A stretch of DNA of 64,000 nt, taken from the NCBI RefSeq assembly GCF_014652815.1, contig NZ_BMZN01000003.1:637429-701428 (forward strand), given 5' to 3'. Position numbers and translations under genes: made by a program. The DNA is from Alcaligenes pakistanensis. GTDB lineage: Bacteria > Pseudomonadota > Gammaproteobacteria > Burkholderiales > Burkholderiaceae_B. Below the pieces are notes generated by a model. It was not told the origin of the DNA, ran no database searches, and worked only from the letters and a program-made list of their open reading frames with translations. Of the stretch, positions 16,409-26,400 are shown piece after piece (within the stretch, counting starts at the first letter, position 1; each line of letters opens with the position of its first letter).

Positions 16409-18235
16409 TTACTCCACCGTCACACTCTTAGCCAAATTCCGTGGTTTGTCCACGTCCGTGCCACGCGAGCAAGCCGTGTGATAAGCCAGCAATTGCAGCG
16501 TCACGGTATGCAGAATGGGCGACAGTTTGCCGTAGTGTTCGGGCATGCGGATGACATGTACACGTTCGCTGCTACCAATTCGGGTATCGGCGTCGGCAAA
16601 TACGTACAACTCACCACCGCGTGCGTGGACTTCTTCAATATTGGATTTCAGCTTTTCCAACAGTTCATCGCGTGGTGCGATGGTGACCACGGGCATGGCT
16701 TCAGTGACCAAGGCCAAGGGGCCGTGCTTCAGCTCTCCAGCGGGGTAGCCTTCGGCGTGGATGTAGCTGATTTCTTTCAGCTTCAGCGCACCTTCCATGG
16801 CAATGGGGTAATGCATGCCACGGCCCAGGAACAAGGCGTTTTCCTTGCTGGCGAAACGGTCCGCCCAAGCCATGATCTGTGGCTCCAGGGCCAACACGGC
16901 CGCAATGGCAGTAGGCAGGTGCCGCAAGGCTTTCAGGTAATCCGCTTCCCGTTCCTGATTCAAACGGCCTTTGACTTGAGCCAAAGCGATGGTCAACAGA
17001 AACAGACCCGTCAGCTGAGTGGTAAAGCCTTTGGTAGAAGCTACGCCAATTTCCACCCCAGCACGGGTGATATAAGCCAATTTGCACTCGCGCACCATGG
17101 CACTGGTGGCCACGTTGCAGATGGTCAAGGTCTGTTCCATGCCCAGGCTGCGAGCGTGCTTCAACGCGGCCAGGGTATCGGCGGTTTCTCCTGACTGGGA
17201 AATGGTCACGACTAGGGTACGTGGATTAGGCACGCTGTCGCGGTAACGGTATTCGCTGGCAATTTCCACGTTAACGGGGATTTTGGCCAAGGATTCGATC
17301 CAGTAACGGGCAGTCAGACCGGCGTAGTAGCTGGTGCCACAAGCCAGGATCAGTACATTGTCGATATCCTGGAAAACCTTGTAAGCCTGATCACCAAACA
17401 GCTCGGGTGTGACGCTTTCGATATCTTGCAAGGTATCGCCCACCGCACGGGGCTGCTCGAAAATTTCCTTTTGCATGAAATGGCGGTATGGGCCCAATTC
17501 AGCCGCAGCCGTATGCAGATGCACAGTGTGTACAAGACGATCAACAGAGCGGCCGTCTTTGTCCACGATCCACACTTTATTGATTTGCAGATCGATCACA
17601 TCTCCATCTTCCAGGTAGATGATCTGATCGGTGGTGCCGGCCAATGCCAAGGCATCCGAGGCCAGGAAGTTTTCGTTTTCACCTACGCCGACAACCAGCG
17701 GCGAGCCGTGGCGGGCACCGACAACGCGATGTGGCTCGTCCTGGCAGAACACGGCAATGGCATAGGCACCGGTCAGGCGGCGGATAACCTGCTGCACAGC
17801 TTCAAACAGATCGCCGTTGTACAGGTGGTCGATCAAGTGGGCAATGACTTCGGTGTCGGTCTGGCTCTCGAACACATAACCAATGCCTTGCAGTTCGGCA
17901 CGCAGATCGTCATGGTTCTCGATGATGCCGTTATGCACCAGTGCAATACGCGCTTTGCCCTTACCGGAGAAATGCGGATGAGCATTATGGGTAGCGGGTG
18001 CGCCGTGCGTCGCCCAGCGTGTGTGGGCAATGCCGGTAAAACCTTGCAGATTATCCGCCTTGACCTGCTCTTGCAGCTCTGCCACACGCTGAGTACTACG
18101 TGCCCGCAACAACTGGCCCTGCGCATGAACAGCAACGCCGCAAGAATCGTAGCCCCGGTACTCCAGACGCTTCAAACCTTCCAGCAGCACGGGGACAATA
18201 TCGCGTTGCGCCACAGCGCCAACAATTCCACACAT
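16409..18235 (-). CDS. glmS: Glutamine-fructose-6-phosphate aminotransferase (isomerizing)
   Basis: Makes glucosamine-6-phosphate from fructose-6-phosphate and glutamine, the entry step to UDP-GlcNAc for peptidoglycan and LPS. The 608-residue protein begins MCGIVGAV, so after Met removal Cys1 is the glutaminase nucleophile. HTRWATHG and HNGIIENH are conserved in the class II amidotransferase domain. Two SIS domains follow ([18 protein letters not shown], then [27 protein letters not shown]), and the C-terminus LAKSVTVE is standard. The frame is open two codons further upstream, but AGGAG precedes the ATG at 18235. No GlmS ribozyme-like structure is expected or seen in this phylum. A divergent Lrp gene lies upstream. 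Confidence 0.98.
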   Translation of the reverse strand: MCGIVGAVAQRDIVPVLLEGLKRLEYRGYDSCGVAVHAQGQLLRARSTQRVAELQEQVKADNLQGFTGIAHTRWATHGAPATHNAHPHFSGKGKARIALVHNGIIENHDDLRAELQGIGYVFESQTDTEVIAHLIDHLYNGDLFEAVQQVIRRLTGAYAIAVFCQDEPHRVVGARHGSPLVVGVGENENFLASDALALAGTTDQIIYLEDGDVIDLQINKVWIVDKDGRSVDRLVHTVHLHTAAAELGPYRHFMQKEIFEQPRAVGDTLQDIESVTPELFGDQAYKVFQDIDNVLILACGTSYYAGLTARYWIESLAKIPVNVEIASEYRYRDSVPNPRTLVVTISQSGETADTLAALKHARSLGMEQTLTICNVATSAMVRECKLAYITRAGVEIGVASTKGFTTQLTGLFLLTIALAQVKGRLNQEREADYLKALRHLPTAIAAVLALEPQIMAWADRFASKENALFLGRGMHYPIAMEGALKLKEISYIHAEGYPAGELKHGPLALVTEAMPVVTIAPRDELLEKLKSNIEEVHARGGELYVFADADTRIGSSERVHVIRMPEHYGKLSPILHTVTLQLLAYHTACSRGTDVDKPRNLAKSVTVE

Positions 18236-18336
18236 AGCCAACTCCTGTTCATGACCCTGTCTTCTAGGGCCAGCTAATCAATCCAATCGCCTATTCTGAT
18301 CTGAAACAAGAAAAATTTTATGTCTATTTTTTTATT

Positions 18337-18413
18337 GAAATGAATTAAAATTTCACTTAATAATCAATATGAAATAAGCACAAAATAAAATTTATTTAAC
18401 GAAATTTAATTTC
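18337..18413. promoter_or_regulatory. Cluster of AT-rich palindromes between glmS and the Lrp gene
   Basis: In a very AT-rich 200-bp spacer I see three inverted repeats: GAAAT..ATTTC at 18337-18354, the perfect 13-mer AATAAAATTTATT at 18384-18396, and the perfect 13-mer GAAATTTAATTTC at 18401-18413. Lrp/AsnC proteins often bind several such sites upstream of their own gene, so these are candidate autoregulatory sites. They might also affect divergent glmS. Confidence 0.5.
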
Positions 18414-18436
18414 ATAATAGATAGATAAACATTGTC

Positions 18437-18913
18437 ATGATTGAACTGGACGAGCTGGATCTGCGAATTCTGGAGCAACTACAAAATGATGCCTCCATCA
18501 GCAATCAAGAGCTGGCTTTGCGCGTACACGCGTCCCCCCCAACCTGCTTACGCCGCGTACGTCGTTTAAGCGAACAAGGGGTGATTCGACGGCAAGTTGC
18601 CTTGCTGGACCCTGAACAATTGGGCTCCAGTTTGACGGCCATTGTGGAAATTACCCTGGACCGTCAGGGTGAAGAACACCTGCAACAGTTCGAGCGCTTG
18701 ATGACGCCAGAACCTGCTGTGACGCAGTGCTATCGCGTCTCTACCGGGGTGGATTTCATTGTGATTTTGCAGGTTAATGATATGCAGGCGTATCACAAGC
18801 TGGCCCATGCTTTATTCACCAGCCAGGCCAATATCCGCAATATACGCAGCTTCTTTTCGATTTATCAGGCCAAGTTCGAGACACGGGTGCCTTTGCCTGC
18901 GCCGAAGGTATAA
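18437..18913 (+). CDS. Lrp/AsnC-family transcriptional regulator
   Basis: A 158-residue feast/famine regulator. The N-terminal helix-turn-helix (about 5-60: LDELDLRILEQLQNDASISN, then LALRVHASPPTCLRRVRRL) is followed by the RAM/AsnC ligand-binding domain (about 70-145, with GVDFIVILQVNDMQAYH). It probably senses an amino acid and controls its own promoter and possibly neighbours; the target is not deducible. It is divergent from glmS, and its stop is only 7 bp from the convergent glycosyltransferase stop. Confidence 0.93.
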   Translation: MIELDELDLRILEQLQNDASISNQELALRVHASPPTCLRRVRRLSEQGVIRRQVALLDPEQLGSSLTAIVEITLDRQGEEHLQQFERLMTPEPAVTQCYRVSTGVDFIVILQVNDMQAYHKLAHALFTSQANIRNIRSFFSIYQAKFETRVPLPAPKV

Positions 18914-18920
18914 ACCAGGT

Positions 18921-20039
18921 TCAAGTTCGCAAGCGCTGCTGCACCAGTTGCTGATACAGGCGCAAATAACGTTGCACCATGACAGCAGGATCGTGCTCCT
19001 GCAGCACCCAGCGATGCGCCAAATCGGCTTGTGCACGTGCAGCGACAGGATGGCTCAAAGTGTCATCTAAAGCCTGTGCAATCGCGTGTGCATCGCCTAC
19101 CGCACACAAATTGCCACGCCCATTGTCCAAGAGTTCGCTTAAACCACCTGCCATCGTAGCCGTGACGGGTACGCCATAGGCAAAGGCATCCAGGACGCTG
19201 GAGCCCAGAGCTTCATGTCGGGAACTCAGAACGAAGCCATCCATTAATCGATACGCTTGCTCGGGGCGGGCCTCAAAGCCAGCCAGCTTGTAGCAGGCTT
19301 CCAAACCCAATTGCGCGATCAGCTCTTGCGCAGCCGAGGACTCGGAACCTGGCGCACCAAAATGTAGAAACACAAAGTCCTGCCGCCGCTGATACAGGGC
19401 GTGAACCGCGCGGATCAAGGTTAATGGATCTTTTTCGACAGTCAGCGCCGCCATTGTTCCCAAGACATGCAGACCTTGCGGGTTCCAGCGCTGTCGCAAA
19501 TGGTTTACATAGGCCTCGTCCTGCTCCACGTATTCGATGGCGCTAGGAATCAGGTCTACAGAAAAGCCCAGACGACGTGGTTCTGCCGCCGCTGCCTGAC
19601 TGATCGCCACCAAACGATCCGCCTTGCGCCACTTCCAGCGCGTGCGCCTTTCTTTGAGGGTCAAAGGATTGTTTTGTTGTCGTCCACTACGTTGTTCACT
19701 GCGCTTGCGATCAACAGGAAAGGCGGTGCGGCGAGTAAAAACCACACGTTTGGGTAGCCAAAAATGCAGCAGAGCCAACCAACTCATGCAAGATGCTGTT
19801 TGGGAATGAACGATGTCAAAACCACGGCCATGCAAGAGCAAATAGCGCAGAGCAGCACCTACAGAGGCACATTCCACCACGCTTAAACCTTGCTCTTTGG
19901 CGCGCTTGGCCAGTTCTTCATCACGTCGGGCCAACAGGCTGACCTGATGACCTGCCTGCTGCATATGCAGCAGGCTCAGCAAGGTCTGCCGCTCACCACC
20001 GCGCCAACCGCGCTCGAAATTAAGCTGCAGTATGCGCAT
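18921..20039 (-). CDS. GT4-family glycosyltransferase
   Basis: A 372-residue GT-B fold glycosyltransferase. The N-terminal half begins MRILQLNFERGWRGGERQTL, the pattern of retaining GT4 enzymes. The C-terminal donor-binding half has LGTMAALTVEKDPLTLIRAV and the EX7E-type region with SSRHEALGSSVLDAFAYGVP. It probably transfers a sugar to an LPS or envelope glycolipid in the cytoplasm; acceptor and donor are unknown. AGGA lies 9 bases ahead of the ATG at 20039; the upstream in-frame start at 20048 is less likely. It is downstream of glmU on the same strand (108 bp gap) and could be cotranscribed. Confidence 0.88.
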   Translation of the reverse strand: MRILQLNFERGWRGGERQTLLSLLHMQQAGHQVSLLARRDEELAKRAKEQGLSVVECASVGAALRYLLLHGRGFDIVHSQTASCMSWLALLHFWLPKRVVFTRRTAFPVDRKRSEQRSGRQQNNPLTLKERRTRWKWRKADRLVAISQAAAAEPRRLGFSVDLIPSAIEYVEQDEAYVNHLRQRWNPQGLHVLGTMAALTVEKDPLTLIRAVHALYQRRQDFVFLHFGAPGSESSAAQELIAQLGLEACYKLAGFEARPEQAYRLMDGFVLSSRHEALGSSVLDAFAYGVPVTATMAGGLSELLDNGRGNLCAVGDAHAIAQALDDTLSHPVAARAQADLAHRWVLQEHDPAVMVQRYLRLYQQLVQQRLRT

Positions 20040-20147
20040 GGCGAACATCCTGAATCAGCCCATCCGGGCGGGATACGCCACTACAGCGCACAGCCCCGCT
20101 CCCCGTGCAGAGCACAGGGAGGAAAGCCAAAGATGGGCGAGACCACA

Positions 20148-21518
20148 TCAAGATTTACGAACCGGGCGCTTCCAGGCGGGCACGCTGCGCTGTTCCGAAC
20201 GCGACAGGGTCAGTTGCTCATCCGGTGCGTTGCGCACCAGTGTCGTGCCAGCGCCAATCGTGGCACCACGACCTACTGTCACTGGAGCCACCAACTGCGT
20301 GTCTGAGCCGATAAAGGCATCATCACCAATCACGGTACGGTACTTGTTCACACCGTCGTAATTGCAGGTGATCGTGCCCGCGCCAATGTTCACGCGCTGA
20401 CCAATATCTGCATCACCGATATAGCTCAGGTGATTGGCTTTGGAGCCTTCGCCCAGTTGGGTGTTCTTGATTTCCACGAAGTTGCCTACGTGGGTATGGT
20501 TGGCCAGCACCGCACCCGGACGCAAACGGGCGTAAGGGCCAATACGGGCCTCTTCACCCACTTGAGCTTGCTGCAAATGGCTGAACGCTTCGATCTGTGT
20601 GCCTGCACCCACGCTGACGTCCCGCAGAACGCTGTGAGGGCCCACGCGCACGCCATCTTGCAGTACGACCTTGCCTTCAAATACGCAGCCCACATCAATA
20701 AAAACATCGCGGCCACACTCCAGCGTGCCACGCAGATCAAAGCGAGCCGGGTCGGCCAAGGTAACGCCTTTTTCCAGCAAGCGACGGGCTTGCTCGGACT
20801 GCCACATGCGTTCCAGCTGCGCCTGTTGAACGCGGCTGTTGACACCCAAAGTCTCCCAGCCAGCGGCCGGTTGGGCGGCTTGCACGGACACACCATCAGA
20901 CACGGCCAAAGCGATGATATCGGTCAGGTAGTACTCTCCCTGAGCGTTATCGTTGGTGATGCGGGTGAGCCAGTCTTTCAGTTGGGCGGTAGGTGCCACC
21001 AGAATGCCGGTGTTTACTTCTTGCACAGCACGTTCTGCGTCGCTGGCATCTTTATGCTCAACAATGCGTTGCACAGTACCGTCTGCACCGCGAATGATGC
21101 GGCCATAGCCGGTGGGATCGGACAGGTTTTCTGTCAGCACGGCCACACCTTGACCACGGGCTTCCAGCAAACGGCGCAGTGTGTCGGCTTGCACCAGGGG
21201 TACATCGCCATAGAGCACCAGCGTGGCGTCATCAGCATTGTCACCACCGACCAGATCAGGAACGGCCTGCTGAACAGCATGGCCAGTGCCATATTGGGGC
21301 TGCTGCAAGGCAAAGGCCAGCTCGGCCTGCGCGAAGGTTTGCTGAATGCGTTCGGCGCCATGACCCACCACGACCACCACTTTTTCCGGCTCCAGTTCAC
21401 GCGCGCTGTCGAGCACGTGGGCCAGCATGGATTTGCCAGCGATAGGATGCAGTACTTTGGGCAGGTCAGACTGCATACGCTTGCCCATGCCTGCTGCCAG
21501 AATCACGATATTAAGCAT
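20148..21518 (-). CDS. glmU: Bifunctional GlmU: glucosamine-1-phosphate acetyltransferase / N-acetylglucosamine-1-phosphate uridyltransferase
   Basis: Catalyses the last two steps to UDP-GlcNAc. The 456-residue length is standard. The N-terminal pyrophosphorylase has the LAAGMGKRM signature with [13 protein letters not shown] and the YGDVPL metal site. The C-terminal left-handed beta-helix acetyltransferase is visible as hexapeptide repeats ([20 protein letters not shown], then [20 protein letters not shown]). It starts at ATG behind GTAGGTAA. It lies 13 bp after phaM on the minus strand and is separated from glmS by the Lrp and glycosyltransferase genes. Confidence 0.98.
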   Translation of the reverse strand: MLNIVILAAGMGKRMQSDLPKVLHPIAGKSMLAHVLDSARELEPEKVVVVVGHGAERIQQTFAQAELAFALQQPQYGTGHAVQQAVPDLVGGDNADDATLVLYGDVPLVQADTLRRLLEARGQGVAVLTENLSDPTGYGRIIRGADGTVQRIVEHKDASDAERAVQEVNTGILVAPTAQLKDWLTRITNDNAQGEYYLTDIIALAVSDGVSVQAAQPAAGWETLGVNSRVQQAQLERMWQSEQARRLLEKGVTLADPARFDLRGTLECGRDVFIDVGCVFEGKVVLQDGVRVGPHSVLRDVSVGAGTQIEAFSHLQQAQVGEEARIGPYARLRPGAVLANHTHVGNFVEIKNTQLGEGSKANHLSYIGDADIGQRVNIGAGTITCNYDGVNKYRTVIGDDAFIGSDTQLVAPVTVGRGATIGAGTTLVRNAPDEQLTLSRSEQRSVPAWKRPVRKS

Positions 21519-21531
21519 AAAAATTTACCTA

Positions 21532-22395
21532 CTAGGTTGGTCGATCAGTTTTTTTGGTAGTGCTTTGAGTACTGCGCGTGGCGGCTTTTTTAACCGCCGT
21601 TTTAGTGGCCGCTTTAGGTGCCGTTTTCACCGTCTTGGCGGCAGCGGGTGCACTGGCCTTGGCAGAGGTCTGAGCGCTGGCCGCAGCGGGTTTGGTCGCT
21701 TTGCCTGCCGTCCCAGCCTCTTTGGCCTGAGCAGTCTGCTGGCGGTAGTTTTCGACCTGCTGCATGGACGCGGCCGTGGCGCTGGCCATCGCATCAAATT
21801 GCTGTTGCAGCATGCCCCACCACGCTTGCGCGGCCGGATTACCTGCAGCGGGTTCAGCATCCTGCTGAACACCGGCCTGTGTATCTTTTGGAGTTTCCTG
21901 CTTGGCAGCGTCTTGGGGCTGCTGGGGAGGCTGTTGAAACGGGTGTTGGGGCGGCTGCTGTGCCGTTTGAGGCTTGGCGGCCTGAGCCTTGGAAGCCGCG
22001 CTATCTGCGCCTGCTGGTCCACCTGCACCCGCTGCCATAGGATTGAAGGCCATAAAGGCTTCAAATGGATTTTTACCACCGGCGGCTTGTGTACCTTGCT
22101 GCGCCATCGTCTTGATCGCAGCCAAGGTAGAGCGCTGAATCTCCAGACCTTGAATCGTCGTGCTCAGCATGGACAGATTCAGCTGCAGCCAACTTTCCAC
22201 AGCGCGCAAATCGCGAATGCGGCGGTCCAGATCGTCGGGAGACAGGCTGGGCATCATGCCCGAGCCCAGATCGCCCGCGCCACCGCTTGCCATGTTTTTC
22301 CAGGCCTGCGCCATCATATCCATGCTGCGCAGCAACGGATTATTACCGCCGCCCAGGGCATTGAAATCAGGTATACCAAAAGGATTCGGGTTCAT
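21532..22395 (-). CDS. phaM: PhaM-family polyhydroxyalkanoate granule regulatory protein
   Basis: A 287-residue protein. The N-terminal half (IPDFNALGGGNNPLLRSMDM, then SPDDLDRRIRDLRAVESWLQ) matches the conserved PhaM/phasin-like region that contacts PHB synthase. The middle is Gln/Pro/Ala-rich and disordered. The C-terminal 55 residues are a lysine/alanine-rich histone-H1-like tail (KTAPKAATKTAVKKAATR) that binds DNA in Ralstonia PhaM and helps distribute granules with the nucleoid at division. The ATG follows GGGAGC. It is 13 bp upstream of glmU, so they may share a transcript. No other PHB gene lies in the window. Confidence 0.86.
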   Translation of the reverse strand: MNPNPFGIPDFNALGGGNNPLLRSMDMMAQAWKNMASGGAGDLGSGMMPSLSPDDLDRRIRDLRAVESWLQLNLSMLSTTIQGLEIQRSTLAAIKTMAQQGTQAAGGKNPFEAFMAFNPMAAGAGGPAGADSAASKAQAAKPQTAQQPPQHPFQQPPQQPQDAAKQETPKDTQAGVQQDAEPAAGNPAAQAWWGMLQQQFDAMASATAASMQQVENYRQQTAQAKEAGTAGKATKPAAASAQTSAKASAPAAAKTVKTAPKAATKTAVKKAATRSTQSTTKKTDRPT

Positions 22396-22439
22396 GCTTA
22401 GCTCCCATCGGGTTGGTGCCTGCCCGGTGACTCCCAGGT

Positions 22440-23267
22440 TCAGGCCAGCTGTTCCAGATGCTGCTTGATGCTGTCGATCAGCACCACTTGCGCTTCCAGA
22501 GTGAACAAATCAGCTTCTATCATTTGCCAGGCTTCATCCAGCGTCAATAAGCGAAACTCACTAACCTCGCCGTCCATATTGCAGGGTCGAACATCGTCGG
22601 CCAGCACGCAATCACTGACCAGGGCGTTTTCCACCTGATAGCCTTCGGGCAAACGACGGTGCATGCGCAAGGACACCCGCAAGGGGGTGCGATTGGCCAG
22701 CAGCGACTCCTGCAGCCCGGCCTCTTCATAGCTTTCGCGTATCAAAGAGGTGTGCAGCGACTCACCGCTAACTGCCAGTCCACCGACCAGCGTGTCCCAC
22801 ATATTCGGGTCGGTCGATTTAGTGGGGGAGCGACGCGCGGCCCAGATACGGCCGTCTGTAGACCAGCCATTCAAATGCACAGCTTGCGTCAGAAACCCCA
22901 GGGGACGTACCGCGCCCCGCTCGATACGGGATAGGCACTGCCCCTCACCGACTACGTCCAGCAGCTCGTCGCGCCAAGCCCGAATACAGCCACCTTCCTG
23001 CAAACTCAGGGCGACCTGTTCCAGGACTTGAGCCAAGCTCAATTCCTGGCTGGGACAGTCGCTCAGACGCAAGACATCATCTTCAATCGAGACACCCGGC
23101 AAAGGCTCAATACAACGAGTGGCCTTAGGGGTGATCCATCCGGCAACGCGTCCATCAACAGTGACAGGACGGCTGCCCGGTGGGGGCAATTGCTGCAGCT
23201 GACTGGTCAGGCTGGCCATACGTTGACGCATGGCCTGAGTAAGTGATCGGTTCTGGAACAAAGTCAT
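22440..23267 (-). CDS. DUF4743-containing NUDIX hydrolase
   Basis: A 275-residue protein. The N-terminal part (about 1-120) resembles the DUF4743 region of thiamine-pyrophosphokinase-associated NUDIX proteins. The C-terminal part holds the NUDIX box GGLAVSGES followed by LIRESYEEAGL, keeping the catalytic REx2EE glutamates. It probably hydrolyses a nucleoside-diphosphate-linked or thiamine-related metabolite; the substrate is unknown. It is 44 bp upstream of phaM on the minus strand and divergent from the cytochrome oxidase operon. Confidence 0.87.
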   Translation of the reverse strand: MTLFQNRSLTQAMRQRMASLTSQLQQLPPPGSRPVTVDGRVAGWITPKATRCIEPLPGVSIEDDVLRLSDCPSQELSLAQVLEQVALSLQEGGCIRAWRDELLDVVGEGQCLSRIERGAVRPLGFLTQAVHLNGWSTDGRIWAARRSPTKSTDPNMWDTLVGGLAVSGESLHTSLIRESYEEAGLQESLLANRTPLRVSLRMHRRLPEGYQVENALVSDCVLADDVRPCNMDGEVSEFRLLTLDEAWQMIEADLFTLEAQVVLIDSIKQHLEQLA

Positions 23268-23353
23268 AGTCGGCGATTGTAATTCAAGCCTTGGACCATT
23301 ACGGCTTTTGTAGCGTTTAGTCCAACCTTGTCGTCTAGGGACATACCCTGCCC

Positions 23354-23381
23354 TTGAAGGCTAAAACAAGTTCGATATAAT
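23354..23381 (+). promoter_or_regulatory. Sigma-70-type promoter of the cytochrome oxidase operon
   Basis: TTGAAG and a perfect TATAAT are spaced by 16 bp, placing the transcription start near 23388, giving a leader of about 155 bases before coxB. The spacing is slightly short but both hexamers are good. Confidence 0.7.
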
Positions 23382-23542
23382 TTCCGAGAACAGATAAGCT
23401 ACTAAAAACCTCGAGCGGACCAGCACTTAGCTGCCACAAGCCCGCCACTGCAACACAGCAGTTTCTTCCAGCGTTGGATTTTTCGGAGCGTTGACGCAGC
23501 CGAACCTCGGTTTGGCATGGCAACACCAAAAGAGGGACAACA

Positions 23543-24703
23543 ATGAAGATGTGGAGAAGTGTATTTGCTCTGACCGCCTGTTCGACGGCAGGGCCCAGCC
23601 TGGCTCAGATCACCCATATGGAGGGGGGTCCACGCGTCAATCAGCTTAACCTGCATCCAGGTGTCACACCCATTGCCCAGGACATTGCCTGGCTGCATTG
23701 GATGATGCTGATCATCTGTACCATTATCTTTATTGGCGTGTTCGGCGTGATGTTTTACTCCATCATCCGGCACCGCAAGTCCAAGGGCGCAATCGCTGCC
23801 CGCTTTCATGAACACCTAGGTGTCGAAGTTGCCTGGACAATCATTCCCTTTTTGATTGTGATTGGCATGGCCCTGCCCGCCACCAAAACGGTGGTGGCCA
23901 TGAAAGACACCAGCAGCGCCGACCTGACCGTCAAAGTCACCGGCTATCAGTGGAAATGGGGCTACGAATATCTGGACGGCCCGGCCACCGGCGTCAAGTT
24001 CCTGTCCAACCTGTCCACGCCACGAGCCCAGATTGAAGGCCGCGAGCCCATTGGCCCGAACTATCTGATGGAAGTGGACAAGCCGCTGGTCGTGCCGGTT
24101 CACAAGAAAGTACGCATCATGCTGACGGCAGAGGACGTCATCCACTCCTGGATGGTGCCCGAGTTTGGCGTCAAGCAAGATGCCATCCCCGGCTTTTTAC
24201 GCGACACCTGGTTCCGCGCTGAAAAGGTAGGCACGTACCGAGGCCAATGTGCCGAGCTGTGCGGCAAGGATCACGCCTACATGCCCATCGTGGTGCAAGT
24301 GATGGAGCAAGAGGATTACGACAAGTGGGCCAAAGAGCAAAACGACTTGCTGACCGCCCAGGCCGACGATCCCAATAAAGAGTGGACCAAAGATGAGCTG
24401 AACGAGCGTGGCAAGCAGATCTTTGCGCAGAACTGCGTGGCCTGCCACCAGGCAAACGGCAAAGGGATGCCCGGCACCTTCCCCGCTCTGGATGGCGACA
24501 CGAAATTTGTTCTGGCCCCCAAGAAAGGACAGATCGATACCGTGTTGAATGGCCACCCTGGCACGGCGATGGCGGCCTTCCGCAATCAACTCACCGATGT
24601 GCAGATTGCAGCGGTCATTACCTACACACGTAACGCCTGGGGCAACGCCGGCAAAGGGCCCGACCCTGTCGTGATGCCCGCTGACGTCAAAGCACAGCGC
24701 TAA
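23543..24703 (+). CDS. coxB: Cytochrome c oxidase subunit II with fused cytochrome c domain
   Basis: Electron-entry subunit of an aa3/caa3-type oxidase. A signal peptide (cleavage near LAQ-IT) is followed by two membrane helices (about 48-75 and 95-115) and the periplasmic CuA cupredoxin domain with CAELCGKDHAYM (two Cys, His, Met ligands) plus upstream HSW. After residue about 290 comes a cytochrome c domain with CVACH and a distal GMPGTFPALDG stretch. The 386-residue length reflects the fusion, typical of Burkholderiales. It starts at ATG behind GAGGGAC. It is the first gene of an operon running to ctaB. Confidence 0.97.
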   Translation: MKMWRSVFALTACSTAGPSLAQITHMEGGPRVNQLNLHPGVTPIAQDIAWLHWMMLIICTIIFIGVFGVMFYSIIRHRKSKGAIAARFHEHLGVEVAWTIIPFLIVIGMALPATKTVVAMKDTSSADLTVKVTGYQWKWGYEYLDGPATGVKFLSNLSTPRAQIEGREPIGPNYLMEVDKPLVVPVHKKVRIMLTAEDVIHSWMVPEFGVKQDAIPGFLRDTWFRAEKVGTYRGQCAELCGKDHAYMPIVVQVMEQEDYDKWAKEQNDLLTAQADDPNKEWTKDELNERGKQIFAQNCVACHQANGKGMPGTFPALDGDTKFVLAPKKGQIDTVLNGHPGTAMAAFRNQLTDVQIAAVITYTRNAWGNAGKGPDPVVMPADVKAQR

Positions 24704-24778
24704 GTTCGCGCCCGCCGCCTATCACACTATCAAGCTATCCCTGACTACGGCCAGGGGGAGTGCAGCAAGGAGTCAAGC

Positions 24779-26383
24779 ATGAGTAGCGTCACCGTCGACC
24801 ATGTAGCGAACCCGAGCGGACATGATGATCATCATGCCCATGCCACCCCTAGCGGCTGGCGTCGCTGGTTGTTTGCCACCAATCACAAAGACATCGGGAC
24901 CATGTACCTGATCTTCTCTTTTGTGATGTTGCTAGAGGGCGGCGTGCTGGCTTTGCTGCTGCGTACTGAACTGTTCCAGCCCGGCCTGCAGTTTTTCCGG
25001 CCCGAGCTGTTTAACCAGTTCACTACCATGCACGGCCTGATCATGATTTTCGGCGCGATCATGCCGGCCTTTGTGGGCTTTGCCAACTGGATGATTCCGC
25101 TGCAGATTGGCGCATCGGACATGGCTTTTGCCCGCATGAACAACTTCAGTTTCTGGCTCTTGCCAGTCGGTGCGATCCTGTTCACTGCGTCCTTCTTTGC
25201 ACCCGGTGGCGCGCCAGCAGGCGGCTGGACCATGTACGCCCCCCTGTCCTTGCAGATGGGGCCGGGCATGGACTTCACGATTTTCGCGGTTCACATTCTG
25301 GGCGCGTCCTCCATCATGGGGGCCATCAATATTGTGGTGACGGTATTGAATATGCGCGCCCCCGGCATGACGCTGATGAAAATGCCGCTGTTTTGCTGGA
25401 CCTGGCTGATTACCGCCTACCTGCTGATTGCCGTGATGCCTGTATTGGCCGCCGCCGTCACCATGTTGCTGACGGATCGCCACTTCGGTACGCACTTCTT
25501 TAACGCTGCCGGTGGTGGCGACCCCGTTTTGTACCAGCACATTTTCTGGTTCTTTGGGCACCCCGAGGTCTACATCATGATCTTGCCGGCCTTTGGCATT
25601 GTCTCTGCCATCGTGCCTGCTTTCTCGCGCAAAGCCCTGTTTGGCTATGCCTCCATGGTGTACGCAACGGCCGCTATCGCGATTCTGTCCTTCCTGGTCT
25701 GGGCCCACCATATGTTCTCCACTGGGATGCCGGTGACCGGGCAGCTGTATTTCATGTACGCCACCATGCTGATCTCCATTCCTACCGGGGTGAAGATCTT
25801 TAACTGGGTGGCCACCATGTGGCGCGGTTCACTGTCCTTTGAAACGCCCATGCTGTTTTCCATCGGCTTTATCTTCGTATTCACGATTGGCGGCTTTACC
25901 GGCCTGATTCTGGCCGTGGCCCCGATTGATATCGCCGTACACGACACCTATTACGTGGTGGCTCACTTCCACTATGTGTTGGTGGCCGGATCGCTCTTTG
26001 CCCTGTTTGGCGGCGCCTATTATTGGCTGCCCAAGTGGACCGGCCGCATGTACAACGAGCGTCTGGGCAAGATCCACTTCTGGTCCACCATGATTTCCTT
26101 CAACGTGACCTTCTTCCCCATGCACTTTCTGGGTCTGGCGGGCATGCCGCGGCGCTATGTGGACTATGCGGGGCAGTTCACCGACTTCCACCAGATTGCC
26201 ACCATTGGCGCGTTCTGGTTCGGCCTGTCGCAGTTGCTGCTGATCTACATCGTGATCCAGGCGGCCCGTGGCAAAGGTGAAGTTGCCAGCGCCAAGCCTT
26301 GGGAAGGTGCTGAAGGGCTGGAGTGGACAGTGCCATCACCCGCACCACACCACACCTTTGAAGTTCCACCTGTCATCAAATAA
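24779..26383 (+). CDS. coxA: Cytochrome c oxidase subunit I
   Basis: The catalytic haem-copper subunit (534 residues, about 12 TM helices) that reduces oxygen to water and pumps protons. Visible ligands and signatures are [10 protein letters not shown] (haem a His), [14 protein letters not shown] (CuB His plus cross-linked Tyr), [10 protein letters not shown] (CuB His pair) and [14 protein letters not shown] (haem a3 and haem a His). An N-terminal His-rich stretch (HDDHHAHA) precedes the core. AAGGAG lies before the ATG. The gene lies 75 bp after coxB. Its maturation needs haem A from CtaA/CtaB and copper delivery; Surf1 is encoded downstream. Confidence 0.98.
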   Translation: MSSVTVDHVANPSGHDDHHAHATPSGWRRWLFATNHKDIGTMYLIFSFVMLLEGGVLALLLRTELFQPGLQFFRPELFNQFTTMHGLIMIFGAIMPAFVGFANWMIPLQIGASDMAFARMNNFSFWLLPVGAILFTASFFAPGGAPAGGWTMYAPLSLQMGPGMDFTIFAVHILGASSIMGAINIVVTVLNMRAPGMTLMKMPLFCWTWLITAYLLIAVMPVLAAAVTMLLTDRHFGTHFFNAAGGGDPVLYQHIFWFFGHPEVYIMILPAFGIVSAIVPAFSRKALFGYASMVYATAAIAILSFLVWAHHMFSTGMPVTGQLYFMYATMLISIPTGVKIFNWVATMWRGSLSFETPMLFSIGFIFVFTIGGFTGLILAVAPIDIAVHDTYYVVAHFHYVLVAGSLFALFGGAYYWLPKWTGRMYNERLGKIHFWSTMISFNVTFFPMHFLGLAGMPRRYVDYAGQFTDFHQIATIGAFWFGLSQLLLIYIVIQAARGKGEVASAKPWEGAEGLEWTVPSPAPHHTFEVPPVIK

Positions 26384-26400
26384 CGCTGGAGGATCACCGT

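Noticed and set aside
20430-21560. Plus-strand open frame of 376 codons opposite glmU
   Set aside because: It is an antisense shadow of glmU, with no recognisable domain.
21427-22401. Plus-strand frame rich in Gly, Arg and Leu opposite phaM
   Set aside because: Composition is the reverse complement of the Ala/Gln/Lys-rich phaM tail.
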